64,000 bases of DNA from Phycisphaerae bacterium (GTDB lineage Bacteria > Planctomycetota > Phycisphaerae > Phycisphaerales > UBA1924): assembly GCA_014192545.1 (NCBI GenBank), contig BJHL01000004.1, positions 62,001 to 126,000 on the forward strand, written 5' to 3'. Positions within the stretch are counted from its first letter, which is position 1, and each line of letters opens with the position of its first letter. Under the pieces are notes generated by a model. The model did not search any database. It was not told the origin of the DNA and worked only from the letters and a program-made list of their open reading frames with translations. Of this stretch, positions 1 through 9,340 are shown one piece after another. The position numbers were made by a program, and so were the translations under genes.

Positions 1-2334
1 CCGCGTGCGGCGTTCATTCAGCTTGAACTGGTCCTGCTGCAACCCAAGCAGCAACCACTTCGCGAAGCAAGCCCAACGAAAGCGTTCGAAATCGCGGCCG
101 AGGACTTTACTGGAAGTGCGATGTTTGACAATGTCGCAATCCTGCAACTCCCACGCGTCGACCTTTCTGCTTCCACCGTGGGCAACGTCTTTCCGGCAGA
201 GCAGCAACCAACGCTCACGATGCACGTCCGCGACCTGACCGACGAAGTGCTCGCAATGCGAGCTGAAGTCCTCGACGCCAAAGGCAACGTTATTGACTCC
301 GAGCAAGCTCCACTCACGAGCGGCTCAAAGCCCCGCGAGTGGAAGCCCAAACTCGCTGGCTACGGCTGGTATCGGGCACGCATGTCGCTCAAGAATCCGC
401 AAGGAATCATGGTTGGTGGAGCCGCGACGGACTTTGCGTGGTTGCCGCCAGCGGTCATCAAGCCCGCACCGCTTCGCGCTCGCGAACTCTCACAGTCGCG
501 CACTACGATGCTCATCGATGCACCACGATTTGGCCTGATTTTTGATGCAGTTCCCGACACGCAATGGCCGACGCTGCCCGTCATAGGTAAAGCCAGCGGC
601 ATAGGCACGATGTCACTTCCCTTGTGGACTCGCGATCTGCAAGCATCACAGATGCGTGCTCGCGTTGAGATGATGCAGGGCGTTGCGAGCGAACTCGTGA
701 GCAGCTATATCGATCTCACGCTGGTCTTGCCACAGACGCCTGATGAACTGGCTCGCGCGGTGAATATCGAGCGACCAGATCCGTGGGATGTGCTGCTCAT
801 GCCGCCGCAATCGCCCGAGCAAGTGCGCGATGCGGTGCAGCCGTTCATCAGTGATGCTATTGATCGCATGGGCGCACGTGCAGGTGCATGGCAAATCGGC
901 TCATCCAAGAGCCAAACGCCCTTCTGGTCATCGCACAAACTTTCAGCGGCTCGCGGTGCGCTTTCCGCACGCGCACCGGGAATCACACTTGTCATACCAA
1001 CCGACATTCGCGATCGCTGGGATGCTAGCGAACTTCTCGCTGTTGGCGGCGCGCTGCGGCTTGCGCCGCGCATCCCGGCAACCATGCCTCCAAACGCTGT
1101 TCGCCATGCCGCTGAAAACTGGGTCGTTCCACTTTCAGCAGCACCGCGCACTGTCGCCACCCAGTTCATTCTCGATGGTGCATCACACCCAAGCACGCTG
1201 CCCGCACAAGACGCCGCAAATATCGCGCGTCAAACAGTTGAAGTCTGGCGCATGCTCGGCGGCGACCCCGAAGTGAGCGCGAGTGCGCCCCTGAGCATCG
1301 CGATAGCAAACGCCATACAATGGCCCGATACACCCCGCCAGCAGCCCCGCCCCACTGCTGCGTTCACGGCATTTGCCGCCGTTTCACAGCGATTGAGTGA
1401 TCGCCGAATCGTCGGGCCCTTCCCATCTCCCGAAGGCTGCGTCGCATGGATCACGCAGCCACTCACGCGGGCGGAGTCAGGCATTTCCGGAGGCATCATC
1501 GCGTGGAACGAATCAGCCGCTGACGAAGCGACGCTCAACCTTCCCGTTGCGAGCGAAAGCGTGCTGATGTACGACATGTTCGGCAACGTCACTCGGCTCC
1601 GCGCCACGCAGCGAGAGTCAGGCGCGGGCGCATTGATGGTCCGCGTGCCCCTCACGCGCGAGCCGATCTTTCTTGAAGGCCTCGACGTCGGCCTCGCGCA
1701 ATTTGTTTCAACCGTTGAAATCACGCCCACGCTACTCGACGCCGCCAAAGACGTTGGCGAACACGAAATCGTGCTGCGCAATCCATGGAAGAACAGCATC
1801 ACGGGCAAAGTGAGCGTGCTTGAGCCGGGCGGTTTTGCGAAGGGCCCCATCGACCGCAGTTGGCGCATTACGCCACGCTCACACAACTTCACGCTGGCTG
1901 CTGGACAAGAAATCCGCCTGCCCATGCAAGTTTCGTTCCGACTCAACCAAGAATCCGGCCCCAAGAAGTTTGTCCTGGGCGTCGAAGTTTCTGGCGACCA
2001 GCCTTACGGCATGGTCGAGATCGAACGCACGCTCGATCTCGGATTGCAAGACTTCGCGCTCGACGTCACCGCAACGCGCGTGGGCGACACCGTCATCGCT
2101 GAAGCCACCATTACCAACACCAGCGACAACCAAGTGACGATCGAACTCGTCAGTCTCGCCCCCGGCGCGCCGCGCCAACGCGCCACGCTCAGCAACCTCG
2201 CCCCGCGAGCCCAGGCCGTCCGGCGATTCAGCTATTCCGTCAGCGGAACCAAACTTATCGGCGAGCGTGTGGTCATCACCGCGACTGACGCCGAGACCAA
2301 CCGCCGGCTCAATCGCGGCGCCGACGTGCCGTAA
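1..2334 (+). CDS. Large exported-type hypothetical protein, 5' end outside the window
   Basis: The reading frame is open from the first base of the window, so the true start lies upstream and only the last 777 residues are visible. I do not recognise the family. The C-terminal third has alternating beta-strand sequence and [19 protein letters not shown]-like text typical of Ig-like or NPCBM-type beta-sandwich modules, and the middle part ([25 protein letters not shown]) resembles the modular sugar-active or surface proteins common in planctomycetes. No catalytic motif can be named. It ends 127 bases before metK on the same strand, with no obvious terminator between them. Confidence 0.7.
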   Translation, partial: PRAAFIQLELVLLQPKQQPLREASPTKAFEIAAEDFTGSAMFDNVAILQLPRVDLSASTVGNVFPAEQQPTLTMHVRDLTDEVLAMRAEVLDAKGNVIDSEQAPLTSGSKPREWKPKLAGYGWYRARMSLKNPQGIMVGGAATDFAWLPPAVIKPAPLRARELSQSRTTMLIDAPRFGLIFDAVPDTQWPTLPVIGKASGIGTMSLPLWTRDLQASQMRARVEMMQGVASELVSSYIDLTLVLPQTPDELARAVNIERPDPWDVLLMPPQSPEQVRDAVQPFISDAIDRMGARAGAWQIGSSKSQTPFWSSHKLSAARGALSARAPGITLVIPTDIRDRWDASELLAVGGALRLAPRIPATMPPNAVRHAAENWVVPLSAAPRTVATQFILDGASHPSTLPAQDAANIARQTVEVWRMLGGDPEVSASAPLSIAIANAIQWPDTPRQQPRPTAAFTAFAAVSQRLSDRRIVGPFPSPEGCVAWITQPLTRAESGISGGIIAWNESAADEATLNLPVASESVLMYDMFGNVTRLRATQRESGAGALMVRVPLTREPIFLEGLDVGLAQFVSTVEITPTLLDAAKDVGEHEIVLRNPWKNSITGKVSVLEPGGFAKGPIDRSWRITPRSHNFTLAAGQEIRLPMQVSFRLNQESGPKKFVLGVEVSGDQPYGMVEIERTLDLGLQDFALDVTATRVGDTVIAEATITNTSDNQVTIELVSLAPGAPRQRATLSNLAPRAQAVRRFSYSVSGTKLIGERVVITATDAETNRRLNRGADVP

Positions 2335-2403
2335 CACGTACCAAACCGCTGGAATCCTCGCGATTCACCATCATTTTCTCGTTCCGTTCCAATTGCGAGC
2401 GAA

Positions 2404-2449
2404 GGTTCCTATCCTTGCCTCCCCTGCGGCGATCAGGCTGGTAGGAACT
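2404..2449 (+). promoter_or_regulatory. Hairpin in the metK leader, possible cis-regulatory element
   Basis: A long imperfect stem-loop sits directly before the metK ribosome binding site. GTTCCTA at 2405-2411 pairs with TAGGAAC at 2442-2448, CC at 2413-2414 pairs with GG at 2440-2441, and GCCT at 2417-2420 pairs with AGGC at 2435-2438, leaving a 14-nt loop. The stem ends one base before GAGGAA at 2450-2455. CCTC at 2418-2421 is also complementary to that GAGG, so an alternative fold could hide the binding site. It does not match a SAM riboswitch class that I can recall; the regulatory role is inference. Confidence 0.4.
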
Positions 2450-2461
2450 GAGGAATCACGT

Positions 2462-3658
2462 ATGTCGATGCAGCGTCTTTTCACGTCCGAGTCCGTCTCG
2501 ATGGGCCACCCCGACAAAGTCGCGGATCAGATTTCTGACGCCGTGCTTGATGCGATGATCGTTGACGATCCGCGCAGCCGCGTCGCTTGTGAAACGCTTT
2601 GCGCCACGGGCCTGGTGGTTGTTGCCGGTGAAGTCACGACCAATACATGGGTCGATATCCCCGAACTCGTCCGCCACACCGTTCGCGAAATCGGCTACAC
2701 CTCCGCCGAGATGCGTTTCGATGCCGACAGCTGCGCCGTGCTCGTCGCTCTCAACAAGCAGAGCAACGACATCGCCATGGGCGTCGACAAAGAAGGCGCG
2801 GGCGACCAAGGCATGATGTTCGGCTTCGCCTGCCGCGACACCGAAGAGTTCATGCCTCTTCCGATTCAACTCAGCCACCGCTTGGTAGAGCGTCAAGCCT
2901 ACGTGCGCGAGAACAAGCTCATTCCGGGCCTGCGTCCTGACGCCAAGAGCCAAGTCACCGTCGTTTACGACGGCAGCAAAGCCGTCGCTGTTGACACCGT
3001 CGTTCTCAGCACGCAGCACGACCCGATGTGGAACGAAAAGCAATCGCAACTCAAGACCGAAGTCATCAATCACATCATCAAGCCCGTGCTGGGCGAATGG
3101 TGGAATGCTGGCATCACCAATCACGTCAACCCCACGGGCCGATTCGAAATCGGCGGCCCGCACGGCGACACGGGCCTCACCGGTCGCAAGATCATCGTCG
3201 ATACCTACGGCGGCATGGGCCGGCACGGCGGCGGCGCCTTCAGCGGCAAAGACCCCACGAAGGTTGACCGCAGTGCGGCATACATGGCGCGGTACATCGC
3301 CAAGAACGTCGTCGCCTCGGGCCTGGCTGATCGCTGCGAAGTGCAGCTCAGCTACGCCATCGGCGTTGCTGAACCCACCAGCGTGCTCGTTGACTGCTTC
3401 GGCACCAACAAGGCCGACGAAGCCAAAATCAGCAAAGCGATTCGCGATCACTTCCCCCTCACGCCCCGCGGCATCATCGAAACCCTCGGCCTGCGCACCG
3501 CAATCTACGGCGCAACCGCCAAGCACGGCCACTTTGGCCGCAAGCCCTACAGCGAGCGCTACTTCGACAAGGTCAAGCGAGAACACCGCGGCCCGCAACT
3601 GGGCTTCTTCTCGTGGGAAAAGACGGATAAGGCCGAAGCCCTGAAGAAGAGTGTTTAA
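2462..3658 (+). CDS. metK: S-adenosylmethionine synthetase
   Basis: MetK makes S-adenosylmethionine from methionine and ATP in the cytoplasm. The 398-residue product begins with [21 protein letters not shown], the N-terminal signature with the ATP-binding His-Pro-Asp-Lys, and carries [24 protein letters not shown] and a [19 protein letters not shown] motif, all diagnostic of the family; the length is normal. The frame is open further upstream, but the ATG at 2462 has GAGGAA eight bases ahead and matches the family N-terminus. A leader hairpin precedes it. Tandem repeats and a terminator follow. Confidence 0.97.
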   Translation: MSMQRLFTSESVSMGHPDKVADQISDAVLDAMIVDDPRSRVACETLCATGLVVVAGEVTTNTWVDIPELVRHTVREIGYTSAEMRFDADSCAVLVALNKQSNDIAMGVDKEGAGDQGMMFGFACRDTEEFMPLPIQLSHRLVERQAYVRENKLIPGLRPDAKSQVTVVYDGSKAVAVDTVVLSTQHDPMWNEKQSQLKTEVINHIIKPVLGEWWNAGITNHVNPTGRFEIGGPHGDTGLTGRKIIVDTYGGMGRHGGGAFSGKDPTKVDRSAAYMARYIAKNVVASGLADRCEVQLSYAIGVAEPTSVLVDCFGTNKADEAKISKAIRDHFPLTPRGIIETLGLRTAIYGATAKHGHFGRKPYSERYFDKVKREHRGPQLGFFSWEKTDKAEALKKSV

Positions 3659-3670
3659 AAGAGGCGGGAG

Positions 3671-3750
3671 TACCGAAGTACCGAAGTACCGAAGTACCGA
3701 AGTACCGAAGTACCGAAGTACCGAAGTACCGAAGTACCGAAGTACCGAAG
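3671..3750 (+). repeat. Ten perfect tandem copies of an 8-bp unit
   Basis: The unit TACCGAAG is repeated exactly ten times (80 bp) starting 13 bases after the metK stop. A pyrimidine-rich array of ACTTCGTC-type units lies about 90 bases further on (3837-3887), in opposite sense, with the terminator between them. It is one of several facing micro-repeat arrays in this window. It is too short per unit and lacks spacers, so it is not a CRISPR. Confidence 0.95.
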
Positions 3751-3782
3751 AAAAAGGCACTCCGCCAACACGCAACAAATTG

Positions 3783-3815
3783 AAAACGGGCAAGGCACAC
3801 GCCTCGCCCGTTTTT
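3783..3815 (+). terminator. Intrinsic terminator between metK and the convergent SDR gene
   Basis: CGGGC at 3787-3791 pairs with GCCCG at 3806-3810, AGGC at 3793-3796 pairs with GCCT at 3801-3804 (ACAC loop), and AAAA/TTTT flanks extend the stem. The T-run on the plus strand and A-run on the other side suggest that it works in both directions, which fits the convergent gene pair. Confidence 0.85.
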
Positions 3816-3836
3816 CTTTGTCTTTGGCTTTCTCTT

Positions 3837-3887
3837 TACTTCGTCACTTCGTCACTTCGTTACTTCTTCTCACTTCGTCACTTCTTC
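3837..3887 (+). repeat. Imperfect ACTTCGTC tandem array
   Basis: About six imperfect copies of an 8-bp unit ACTTCGTC/ACTTCTTC run up to the 3' end of the minus-strand SDR gene. Read on the minus strand the unit is GAAGTGAC-like, close to the GAAGTACC unit of the array at 3671-3750, so the two arrays face one another around the terminator. Confidence 0.8.
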
Positions 3888-5195
3888 CTACTTCCCACTC
3901 AGCACCTTCAACATCGCCGCTTCCTGCTCGCTCTTCACTCCCGCCCGCATCGCGATCAACTGCTCGATGCTCGCGCGTGGCGGCTTGCCCGCAGCTTTAT
4001 CGTCTTCCAGCATCTGGTTGCCCACGCGCGTGCGCCGCTCCACTTCCTTGGGCCACCACGCAATCGCGTCGGCACATGTGTCCGCTGCTGTGCGGAACGT
4101 CAGCCCCGCCGCCACGGCCTTCGCACAATTGCGCTGCGCGAAGCCCGCCGAGTCGCCCTCGGCTGGCACCAAAATCCCGAAGTTCACCGGCAGATTGTTC
4201 GTCTGCATGTACGTCTCAAGCCACGACCACGGCGCGTACACCGGCGTCGCTGGCGTCTTGCCAATGGCCTTCGCCGCACTGGCCGAAGCCGCTAGGAATT
4301 GAGCCTGCGTGAGCAGATCCTGTTTGCCTTTGTTTGGCCCCGTCACGTTGTACACGCCCATCGTCTTGCGCTCGATGCATCGCACCACAAACTCCGCAAG
4401 ATCGCGCACATCAACAAATTGTACAGGCGTATCGGGCGCGCCAGGCACCAGCATCTCGCCCCCTTGCGTCACGCGCCAAGGCCAGCAGATAAACCGATCC
4501 GTCGGATCACCACGACCCACGATAAAGCCGGGTCGAATGTTGGTCACGCGCCCAGGCATCGCCTCTTCCGCCGCCTGCTCGCAAAGTGCTTTCAACGGCC
4601 CGTACAACTGCTGCACGTCTTCGCTCGTGGGCGTATCAGTCTTTGCAATCTCGCCCGACTCATCTTCGTTGGGCACGTTGTTGTTCGCATACACCGAAAT
4701 CGTCGAGATGAACACATACTGATCACTCGCCTTCGCCAGCGCCTCTGCACTCGCCTTCACGATTCGCGGCACGTATCCGCTGGTGTCAACCACCGCGTCC
4801 CACTTGGTGCCGCTCGCAATCGCATCTTCAATCTGCGAAAGTCCCTTGGGGCTGGTTTCGTCCTTCTCTTCCGAATGCAGATTCGGATCGCGATTGCCGA
4901 ACAGTTTTTCAACGCCGTCAATTGTGCCGATACGTTTCTCGGTCTTGCCGCGATTGAAAAGTGTGAGCGAATGCCCGCGCGCCTTGGCGGCTTCAACCAC
5001 TGCCGGGCCCAGAAAGCCAGTGCCACCAAGAATCAGAATCCGCAGCGATTTGCCTGCCGCGGGTTTGGCATCGTCACTGTTTGGCATCGCAAAAACGCCT
5101 CCTGCCGACGAGATAAGCAGCGCGCCAGCAGCAAGCCCGACACCCTGAGCAAGGAATGCGCGACGCGACGAATCGGTGGTGATGATGAAAGTCAT
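3888..5195 (-). CDS. Tat-exported NAD-dependent epimerase/dehydratase (SDR family)
   Basis: This 435-residue protein starts with a twin-arginine signal (SRRAFLAQG followed by a hydrophobic stretch to about residue 36), so it is probably exported folded with its cofactor. A Rossmann motif ILGGTGFLG follows near residue 50, and the extended-SDR active site region contains FISTISVYA; the usual Tyr-x3-Lys is represented by YGPLK (QQLYGPLKALCEQ). The substrate is unknown; related planctomycete proteins are annotated only as NAD-dependent epimerases. The ATG at 5195 is preferred over upstream alternatives because it begins just before the Tat motif. It is divergent from the TPR gene at 5268. Confidence 0.85.
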   Translation of the reverse strand: MTFIITTDSSRRAFLAQGVGLAAGALLISSAGGVFAMPNSDDAKPAAGKSLRILILGGTGFLGPAVVEAAKARGHSLTLFNRGKTEKRIGTIDGVEKLFGNRDPNLHSEEKDETSPKGLSQIEDAIASGTKWDAVVDTSGYVPRIVKASAEALAKASDQYVFISTISVYANNNVPNEDESGEIAKTDTPTSEDVQQLYGPLKALCEQAAEEAMPGRVTNIRPGFIVGRGDPTDRFICWPWRVTQGGEMLVPGAPDTPVQFVDVRDLAEFVVRCIERKTMGVYNVTGPNKGKQDLLTQAQFLAASASAAKAIGKTPATPVYAPWSWLETYMQTNNLPVNFGILVPAEGDSAGFAQRNCAKAVAAGLTFRTAADTCADAIAWWPKEVERRTRVGNQMLEDDKAAGKPPRASIEQLIAMRAGVKSEQEAAMLKVLSGK

Positions 5196-5267
5196 GGCGG
5201 TTGCTACGCGCTGCCCTCGCCGCACGTTTCAAGAAACGCCCAAGGTTTCTTTGCGAACAATGCCCGC

Positions 5268-6404
5268 ATGCTGCTTCGCAACGTCTTCGCCGCGTCACTT
5301 GCTCTCACTGCCACCTTCGCAATCGCGCAAGATGGTGCCGCTCCCGCGCCGGTGCCGCCCGTTGTGCCCAGTACAACTAACACACCAACAGGCAAACCAA
5401 CAAGCCCATCAACCGACGCAACATCCGCGCCAGCCGCAGCACCATTCACCACCGCCGACGAAGTCGTCGCCGCCTTCGAAACACGCGGCAACGCACTCTC
5501 CGACGCCGAATTCGCCGCCGCTGCGCCGCTCATCGATGCAGCCGCGACCGCTGATTCGTCTGCCGCCAAGTGGAAGTACGCCAAAGCCGTCCTCGCCGCA
5601 CATGCACGCGATTTCAAAGTCGCCCGCAACCTGATGCGCGAAGTAGTCAAGGCCGAAACCGAAAGCGCCGTCTACCACATGACGCACGCTGGCTACACGT
5701 TCATGTCCATCAACGATGCCGGCACTCTCGATCAGATGAGTCTCGCCGAAGAAGGTCGTGATGCGTACATCGAAGCTCTCCGCATCGACTCCACGCTCAT
5801 CGAACCCCGCATCGGCCTCGCCGAGTTCTACATCCAAGCCCCCGGCATCGCAGGCGGCAGTTGGAAAAAAGCCAACGAGCAAGCCCAGGCTCTGATCGAT
5901 CTGCCGGATGGCCGCGGCCAGTTCTACGGCTACATGATGAAAGCCCGCATCGCCGCTGAGCGTGATCGCTGGAAGGAAATGAGCGAGAACTTCACGCTAG
6001 CCGAAACCGCGCAAGGCGAAGAAGCCAGCCCGTTTGTCGCGATGATCTCGCACGCCAACGCACTGCTCGATAAGAAAGAAGACGCCAAAGCCGCGTTGGT
6101 ACAAGCCGAGCGTGCCCTGCCCCTCGCCCCCGCCAACGACTACACCGCCCACGCGGTGATGGGTCGCTGCAAGCAATCGCTCAAAGATTGGCAAGGTGCC
6201 GCCGATTCATTCGCGCAGGTGCTTGCCATCAAGCCCGACGCAAAACTCAGCCGACTCGGCTACGCAACCGCTCTTGAAAAACTCGGCAAGCAAACCGAGG
6301 CCCTGCAACACTACCGCGAATTCGTCACTCGCTTCCCCAGCGATGATCTCACCGAAAAAGCCAAAGACGGAATCGCGCGTCTAAATCGCGCCGGCATTCG
6401 GTAA
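5268..6404 (+). CDS. Secreted or periplasmic TPR protein
   Basis: The 378-residue product has a signal peptide (MLLRNVFAASLALTATFAIAQ), a low-complexity Pro/Thr/Ala linker (about residues 22-60) and then helical repeats with TPR character, for example AHAVMGRCKQSLKDWQGAAD and LGYATALEKLGKQTEALQHY near the C-terminus. It is likely to act in protein-protein contacts outside the cytoplasm; no partner can be named. The frame is open far upstream, but that stretch overlaps the opposite-strand SDR gene; the ATG at 5268 gives the signal peptide. It is convergent with the BFD-like gene at 6430. Confidence 0.85.
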   Translation: MLLRNVFAASLALTATFAIAQDGAAPAPVPPVVPSTTNTPTGKPTSPSTDATSAPAAAPFTTADEVVAAFETRGNALSDAEFAAAAPLIDAAATADSSAAKWKYAKAVLAAHARDFKVARNLMREVVKAETESAVYHMTHAGYTFMSINDAGTLDQMSLAEEGRDAYIEALRIDSTLIEPRIGLAEFYIQAPGIAGGSWKKANEQAQALIDLPDGRGQFYGYMMKARIAAERDRWKEMSENFTLAETAQGEEASPFVAMISHANALLDKKEDAKAALVQAERALPLAPANDYTAHAVMGRCKQSLKDWQGAADSFAQVLAIKPDAKLSRLGYATALEKLGKQTEALQHYREFVTRFPSDDLTEKAKDGIARLNRAGIR

Positions 6405-6429
6405 AGCTCTACGTAGCTCGCCAGCCCAC

Positions 6430-6675
6430 TCACTGCTCTTGCGGCCGCCGCAAATTCGCGTCCGCCATCACGCGCTCACTCTGCACATGCGACATTACCG
6501 GCACGCGCGACTTGCCCGTCTTCACGGCTACATGGATGTAAGGTATGCACATGCCGCAGCCATACCCGGCGTTGGTTGCGTCTTGCAACTTCTCAACATC
6601 GCACCCCAGGTGCTTGCTCAATTCAAGCAACTGATTGAACGTCACATTGCGACAAATGCAGCGGTCCACGCTCAT
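6430..6675 (-). CDS. BFD-like [2Fe-2S] ferredoxin
   Basis: An 81-residue protein with the bacterioferritin-associated ferredoxin (BFD) cysteine pattern: CIC near the N-terminus and CGMC about 30 residues later (GYGCGMCIPYI), expected to hold a [2Fe-2S] cluster. The start at 6675 has a GAGGTGA ribosome binding site. It lies 28 bases after the pseudopilin gene and is the last gene of the minus-strand operon behind the cobalamin riboswitch. In that context it may supply electrons, for example for cobalamin reduction or metal release; this role is inference. The C-terminal 30 residues after the cluster are not typical. Confidence 0.85.
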   Translation of the reverse strand: MSVDRCICRNVTFNQLLELSKHLGCDVEKLQDATNAGYGCGMCIPYIHVAVKTGKSRVPVMSHVQSERVMADANLRRPQEQ

Positions 6676-6703
6676 GGCGTCACCTCGGCACACGCTTGTT
6701 TGC

Positions 6704-7600
6704 TTACCACTCGCGCCAGTCGGGCACATAATGCTCGCCCAACGCCGCTTGCGTCGCGCCGCCCACCGATCCAATGACGCCCGTGTTGCCGGCACTGAGC
6801 CACGCTTGCTCGCCCTGCACCGCTCGCACGCTGCCATCGGCGCGAGCCGTCACCGCAGCGCCCGCAATCACGCGCGACGCATTCCCGCCGTGGCGGAATG
6901 ACGTAGTTGGTGACCAATTGTTGTACCATCCCGCATTACCATCATAAAGCAAAGGCGGGTCCAGCAAAGCGCAATTTCGTAGGCCTTGCAAAGAAATCAT
7001 ACTATCGGCAAATACGAAAACAGACGTTGGCATGCGGATATCGACCACTTTTCGCCAAGGCCTTGCACCAATCACACCCGCCCAACCGGGCGTGCGCGAA
7101 GGCGTCAGGTAATACCCGTTGTATCCATAGGTACTGGTCGGTTGTTGCGCCGCTTGCGCTCTGTAAGAACCCCAAGGTTGAGCCGGACACTCAAAAACAC
7201 TCTTCTGTGTGAGATCCGCTTCCACAAAGTCCGCTATGAAACCTGCGCGATGCTCGACGCGCGTCGTCCCATCAACATCCGCGTCCACACGCCCCCACCA
7301 ATACGTGGCTCCACTCCCACCATCATCCTCGCCAAAACTCGCCGCGGGCATCGCAAAGTCGCGATACGTGTTGGCGTACATTGTCCACGCTGTAACAAGT
7401 TGCCGCTGATTGCTCAGGCACACCGTCTGCCTCGCCGTGTTTCGTGCCGCGCCCAGTGTCGGCAAAAGCAACCCCACCAGTAGCGCGATAGTCGCGAGCG
7501 TGACGAGCAACTCAATCAGCGAAAAACCGCCACGCCGACTTCGCTGCCGACGAAGATCATCACGATCACACTGCGCAATCTGCACGCTGACTCCATTCAT
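6704..7600 (-). CDS. Solitary type II pseudopilin-like protein, B12 operon
   Basis: The 298-residue protein has a class III prepilin signal RGG/FSLIELLVTLATIALLVG with Gly at -1 and Glu at +5, then an N-terminal helix and a globular domain. Near the C-terminus FRHGG followed by ARADGSV resembles the H-X9-DG motif of planctomycete secreted pseudopilins. It would be cut by a prepilin peptidase and placed in a pseudopilus or the inner membrane. Its ATG overlaps the stop of the beta-propeller gene by four bases, so the two are translationally coupled. It is not part of the main secretion locus at 43-49 kb. Confidence 0.88.
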   Translation of the reverse strand: MNGVSVQIAQCDRDDLRRQRSRRGGFSLIELLVTLATIALLVGLLLPTLGAARNTARQTVCLSNQRQLVTAWTMYANTYRDFAMPAASFGEDDGGSGATYWWGRVDADVDGTTRVEHRAGFIADFVEADLTQKSVFECPAQPWGSYRAQAAQQPTSTYGYNGYYLTPSRTPGWAGVIGARPWRKVVDIRMPTSVFVFADSMISLQGLRNCALLDPPLLYDGNAGWYNNWSPTTSFRHGGNASRVIAGAAVTARADGSVRAVQGEQAWLSAGNTGVIGSVGGATQAALGEHYVPDWREW

Positions 7601-9255
7601 CGCGCTTCCTCCATCACTCGCACTTCGTCGCTGCGCAGCAGTGCCCGCAGCGCATCTCGATCCGCGGCATTCACGCTGCCGTCACCATTTACATCTCGTG
7701 CGCCGCTGCCGGCCGCCCACGCGTACAAATCATCTATCGACCGCCGCTTGTCGCCGTTCACGTCAAACGCCGCCGGTACTCGTCCAAATGCCACCAGCCC
7801 GCCAACACCCACGCTGTACATGTTGGGCCCCGCAAGCGCCACGCTTCCACCCGCCAGCGTTGACTGCTGCACCACAAATCCCGCTTGCACAGGCGTACGC
7901 GTTGGATCAATCACGCTCAGTGAGCTGCCACTTGCAATCGTCGTCCCCGCTGCCTGAATCGTCGGCACCACCAGCAGCGTCTGCCCACCAAACATACTCG
8001 CCGCAGGTTGCGCGTTGTAGCCGCTCAATCGCAGATACTCGCTTACATCAAATCGCCCATCACCATCGAGATCAACCCACGTATCGCTCGCCGTGTTCCA
8101 CAATGTCGCGCTGCTGCCCAGCGACGCATCAAGCCACAGCAGACTCGGCACACTGCCAAACCCGCTGATGCCCGTCGCCAGCGCAACGCGCCCGCTCGCC
8201 AGCACAATCGGATTCGCGTTCGTTCGATTCGTCGACGTCTCACCCAGCAACGCGCCGCTTCGTGCATCCAGCCGCACCGTGTTCGCACTCGTGAGCCCAC
8301 CACTAAACGCGTACGAACTCGCAAAGACTTCAAGTCCGCCTGATGGCGTCACCGCCAGCGTGCAACCACCAAAAAAGCCCTGCAAACGTGTGTTACTAAA
8401 CGCCCACGCCGCCGCTGGCCCAGTGCTCGCCTTCGCATCAAACGCCGCAATCGTCCCCGCCGTCACGCCGGCTTCGCCGATGGTCGCAACCACAACCAAG
8501 TCATTGCCACCAAGCCGCCGAGGCATCATTGCCGGCGTGTTGCCGCTGGTGTTGCCAAGAGGCACACTCCAAACAACCTCACCAGGCTGCCACGGATTCC
8601 GTATCGCATCAAACCCGTCAAGATTGATGCACACCAGCTCACCCGCAACCGGCCCCGGACTAAACGTCGTCACGAACACGCGATCGCTCGCACCAAAATC
8701 ATCCGTCACCAGCGGACTCGCATTCACCACACTCTGCGGCAACACCACCGACCACACCGCCGCACCACTGCCAACATCCAACGCAGCAATCGTGTTCCCA
8801 GCCGCGACAATCACCGTGCCATTGCCCGCATCAATCGCCAGCGACGACTGACTCTCAAGCACGGGCTCTTGCGCCAGTGCTCGTCGCCACACAATCGCTC
8901 CAGTGTCTCGCGAAACACAGAACACATAAAACACCCGCACCTGCCCCACCGCTTGCGTACTGCCAACTGCAAATACGCGCGAAGCATCAACCACAGGCGA
9001 CTGCTGCGCCAGCCACGCAATCGCCAATCCATTGTCACTCGTGAGCGTCCACGCAGGCGTTGCCACATCCGCCCGCGCATGCCGAGACACCGCATTGCGG
9101 GCATTGCCACCCGCAAACGTCAGCCACGCCCCCGCCGGGTCACTCGCCTGCGTACTCATTTGCGCAGTAACATCGCGCGCGGCGACCAACACGCTCGCGC
9201 CGCACGCCAATCCAACCAGAAGTTGCATTGAACACTTTCTCAAACCCCAGCGCAA
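7597..9255 (-). CDS. Secreted PQQ-type beta-propeller protein with C-terminal dockerin
   Basis: The 552-residue protein has a signal peptide, then repeats of the PQQ/WD-like type (DASRVFAVGSTQAV, RDTGAIVWRRAL, IAALDVGSGAAVWSV) forming a predicted beta-propeller. The last 60 residues hold two calcium-binding loops, DVNGDKRRSIDDLY and DVNGDGSVNAADRDAL, typical of type I dockerin. The TTG at 9255 gives an n-region with Arg and Lys and has GAAGGTGA just ahead; the ATG at 9228 would lose those charges, so the TTG is preferred but not certain. It is the second gene of the riboswitch operon. A B12-related binding role is inferred only from context. Confidence 0.82.
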   Translation of the reverse strand: MRWGLRKCSMQLLVGLACGASVLVAARDVTAQMSTQASDPAGAWLTFAGGNARNAVSRHARADVATPAWTLTSDNGLAIAWLAQQSPVVDASRVFAVGSTQAVGQVRVFYVFCVSRDTGAIVWRRALAQEPVLESQSSLAIDAGNGTVIVAAGNTIAALDVGSGAAVWSVVLPQSVVNASPLVTDDFGASDRVFVTTFSPGPVAGELVCINLDGFDAIRNPWQPGEVVWSVPLGNTSGNTPAMMPRRLGGNDLVVVATIGEAGVTAGTIAAFDAKASTGPAAAWAFSNTRLQGFFGGCTLAVTPSGGLEVFASSYAFSGGLTSANTVRLDARSGALLGETSTNRTNANPIVLASGRVALATGISGFGSVPSLLWLDASLGSSATLWNTASDTWVDLDGDGRFDVSEYLRLSGYNAQPAASMFGGQTLLVVPTIQAAGTTIASGSSLSVIDPTRTPVQAGFVVQQSTLAGGSVALAGPNMYSVGVGGLVAFGRVPAAFDVNGDKRRSIDDLYAWAAGSGARDVNGDGSVNAADRDALRALLRSDEVRVMEEAR

Positions 9256-9340
9256 TCACCTTCGCAACCACGCCGAGAAGCTCTCAAAGCACACAGGTCC
9301 GAATCACTCTTCTCTCGGTGCCCTCTGTGTTAAACCTGCC

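Noticed and set aside
2335-2461. Known SAM riboswitch class in the metK leader
   Set aside because: The hairpin lacks the conserved core of the SAM-I, SAM-II or SAM-III classes that I can recall, so I describe only a hairpin.
3671-3750. Regular array that could be taken for a CRISPR
   Set aside because: The unit is 8 bp, perfectly contiguous and without spacers, and no cas gene is near.
2456-3793. Long minus-strand open frame (445 codons) opposite metK
   Set aside because: It is a shadow of metK in high-GC DNA. Its C-terminal-side text is translated from the tandem repeats, and no family is recognised.
4299-5267. 5' extension of the TPR protein frame
   Set aside because: It overlaps the whole opposite-strand SDR gene and gives basic, His/Arg-rich text; the signal peptide starts at 5268.
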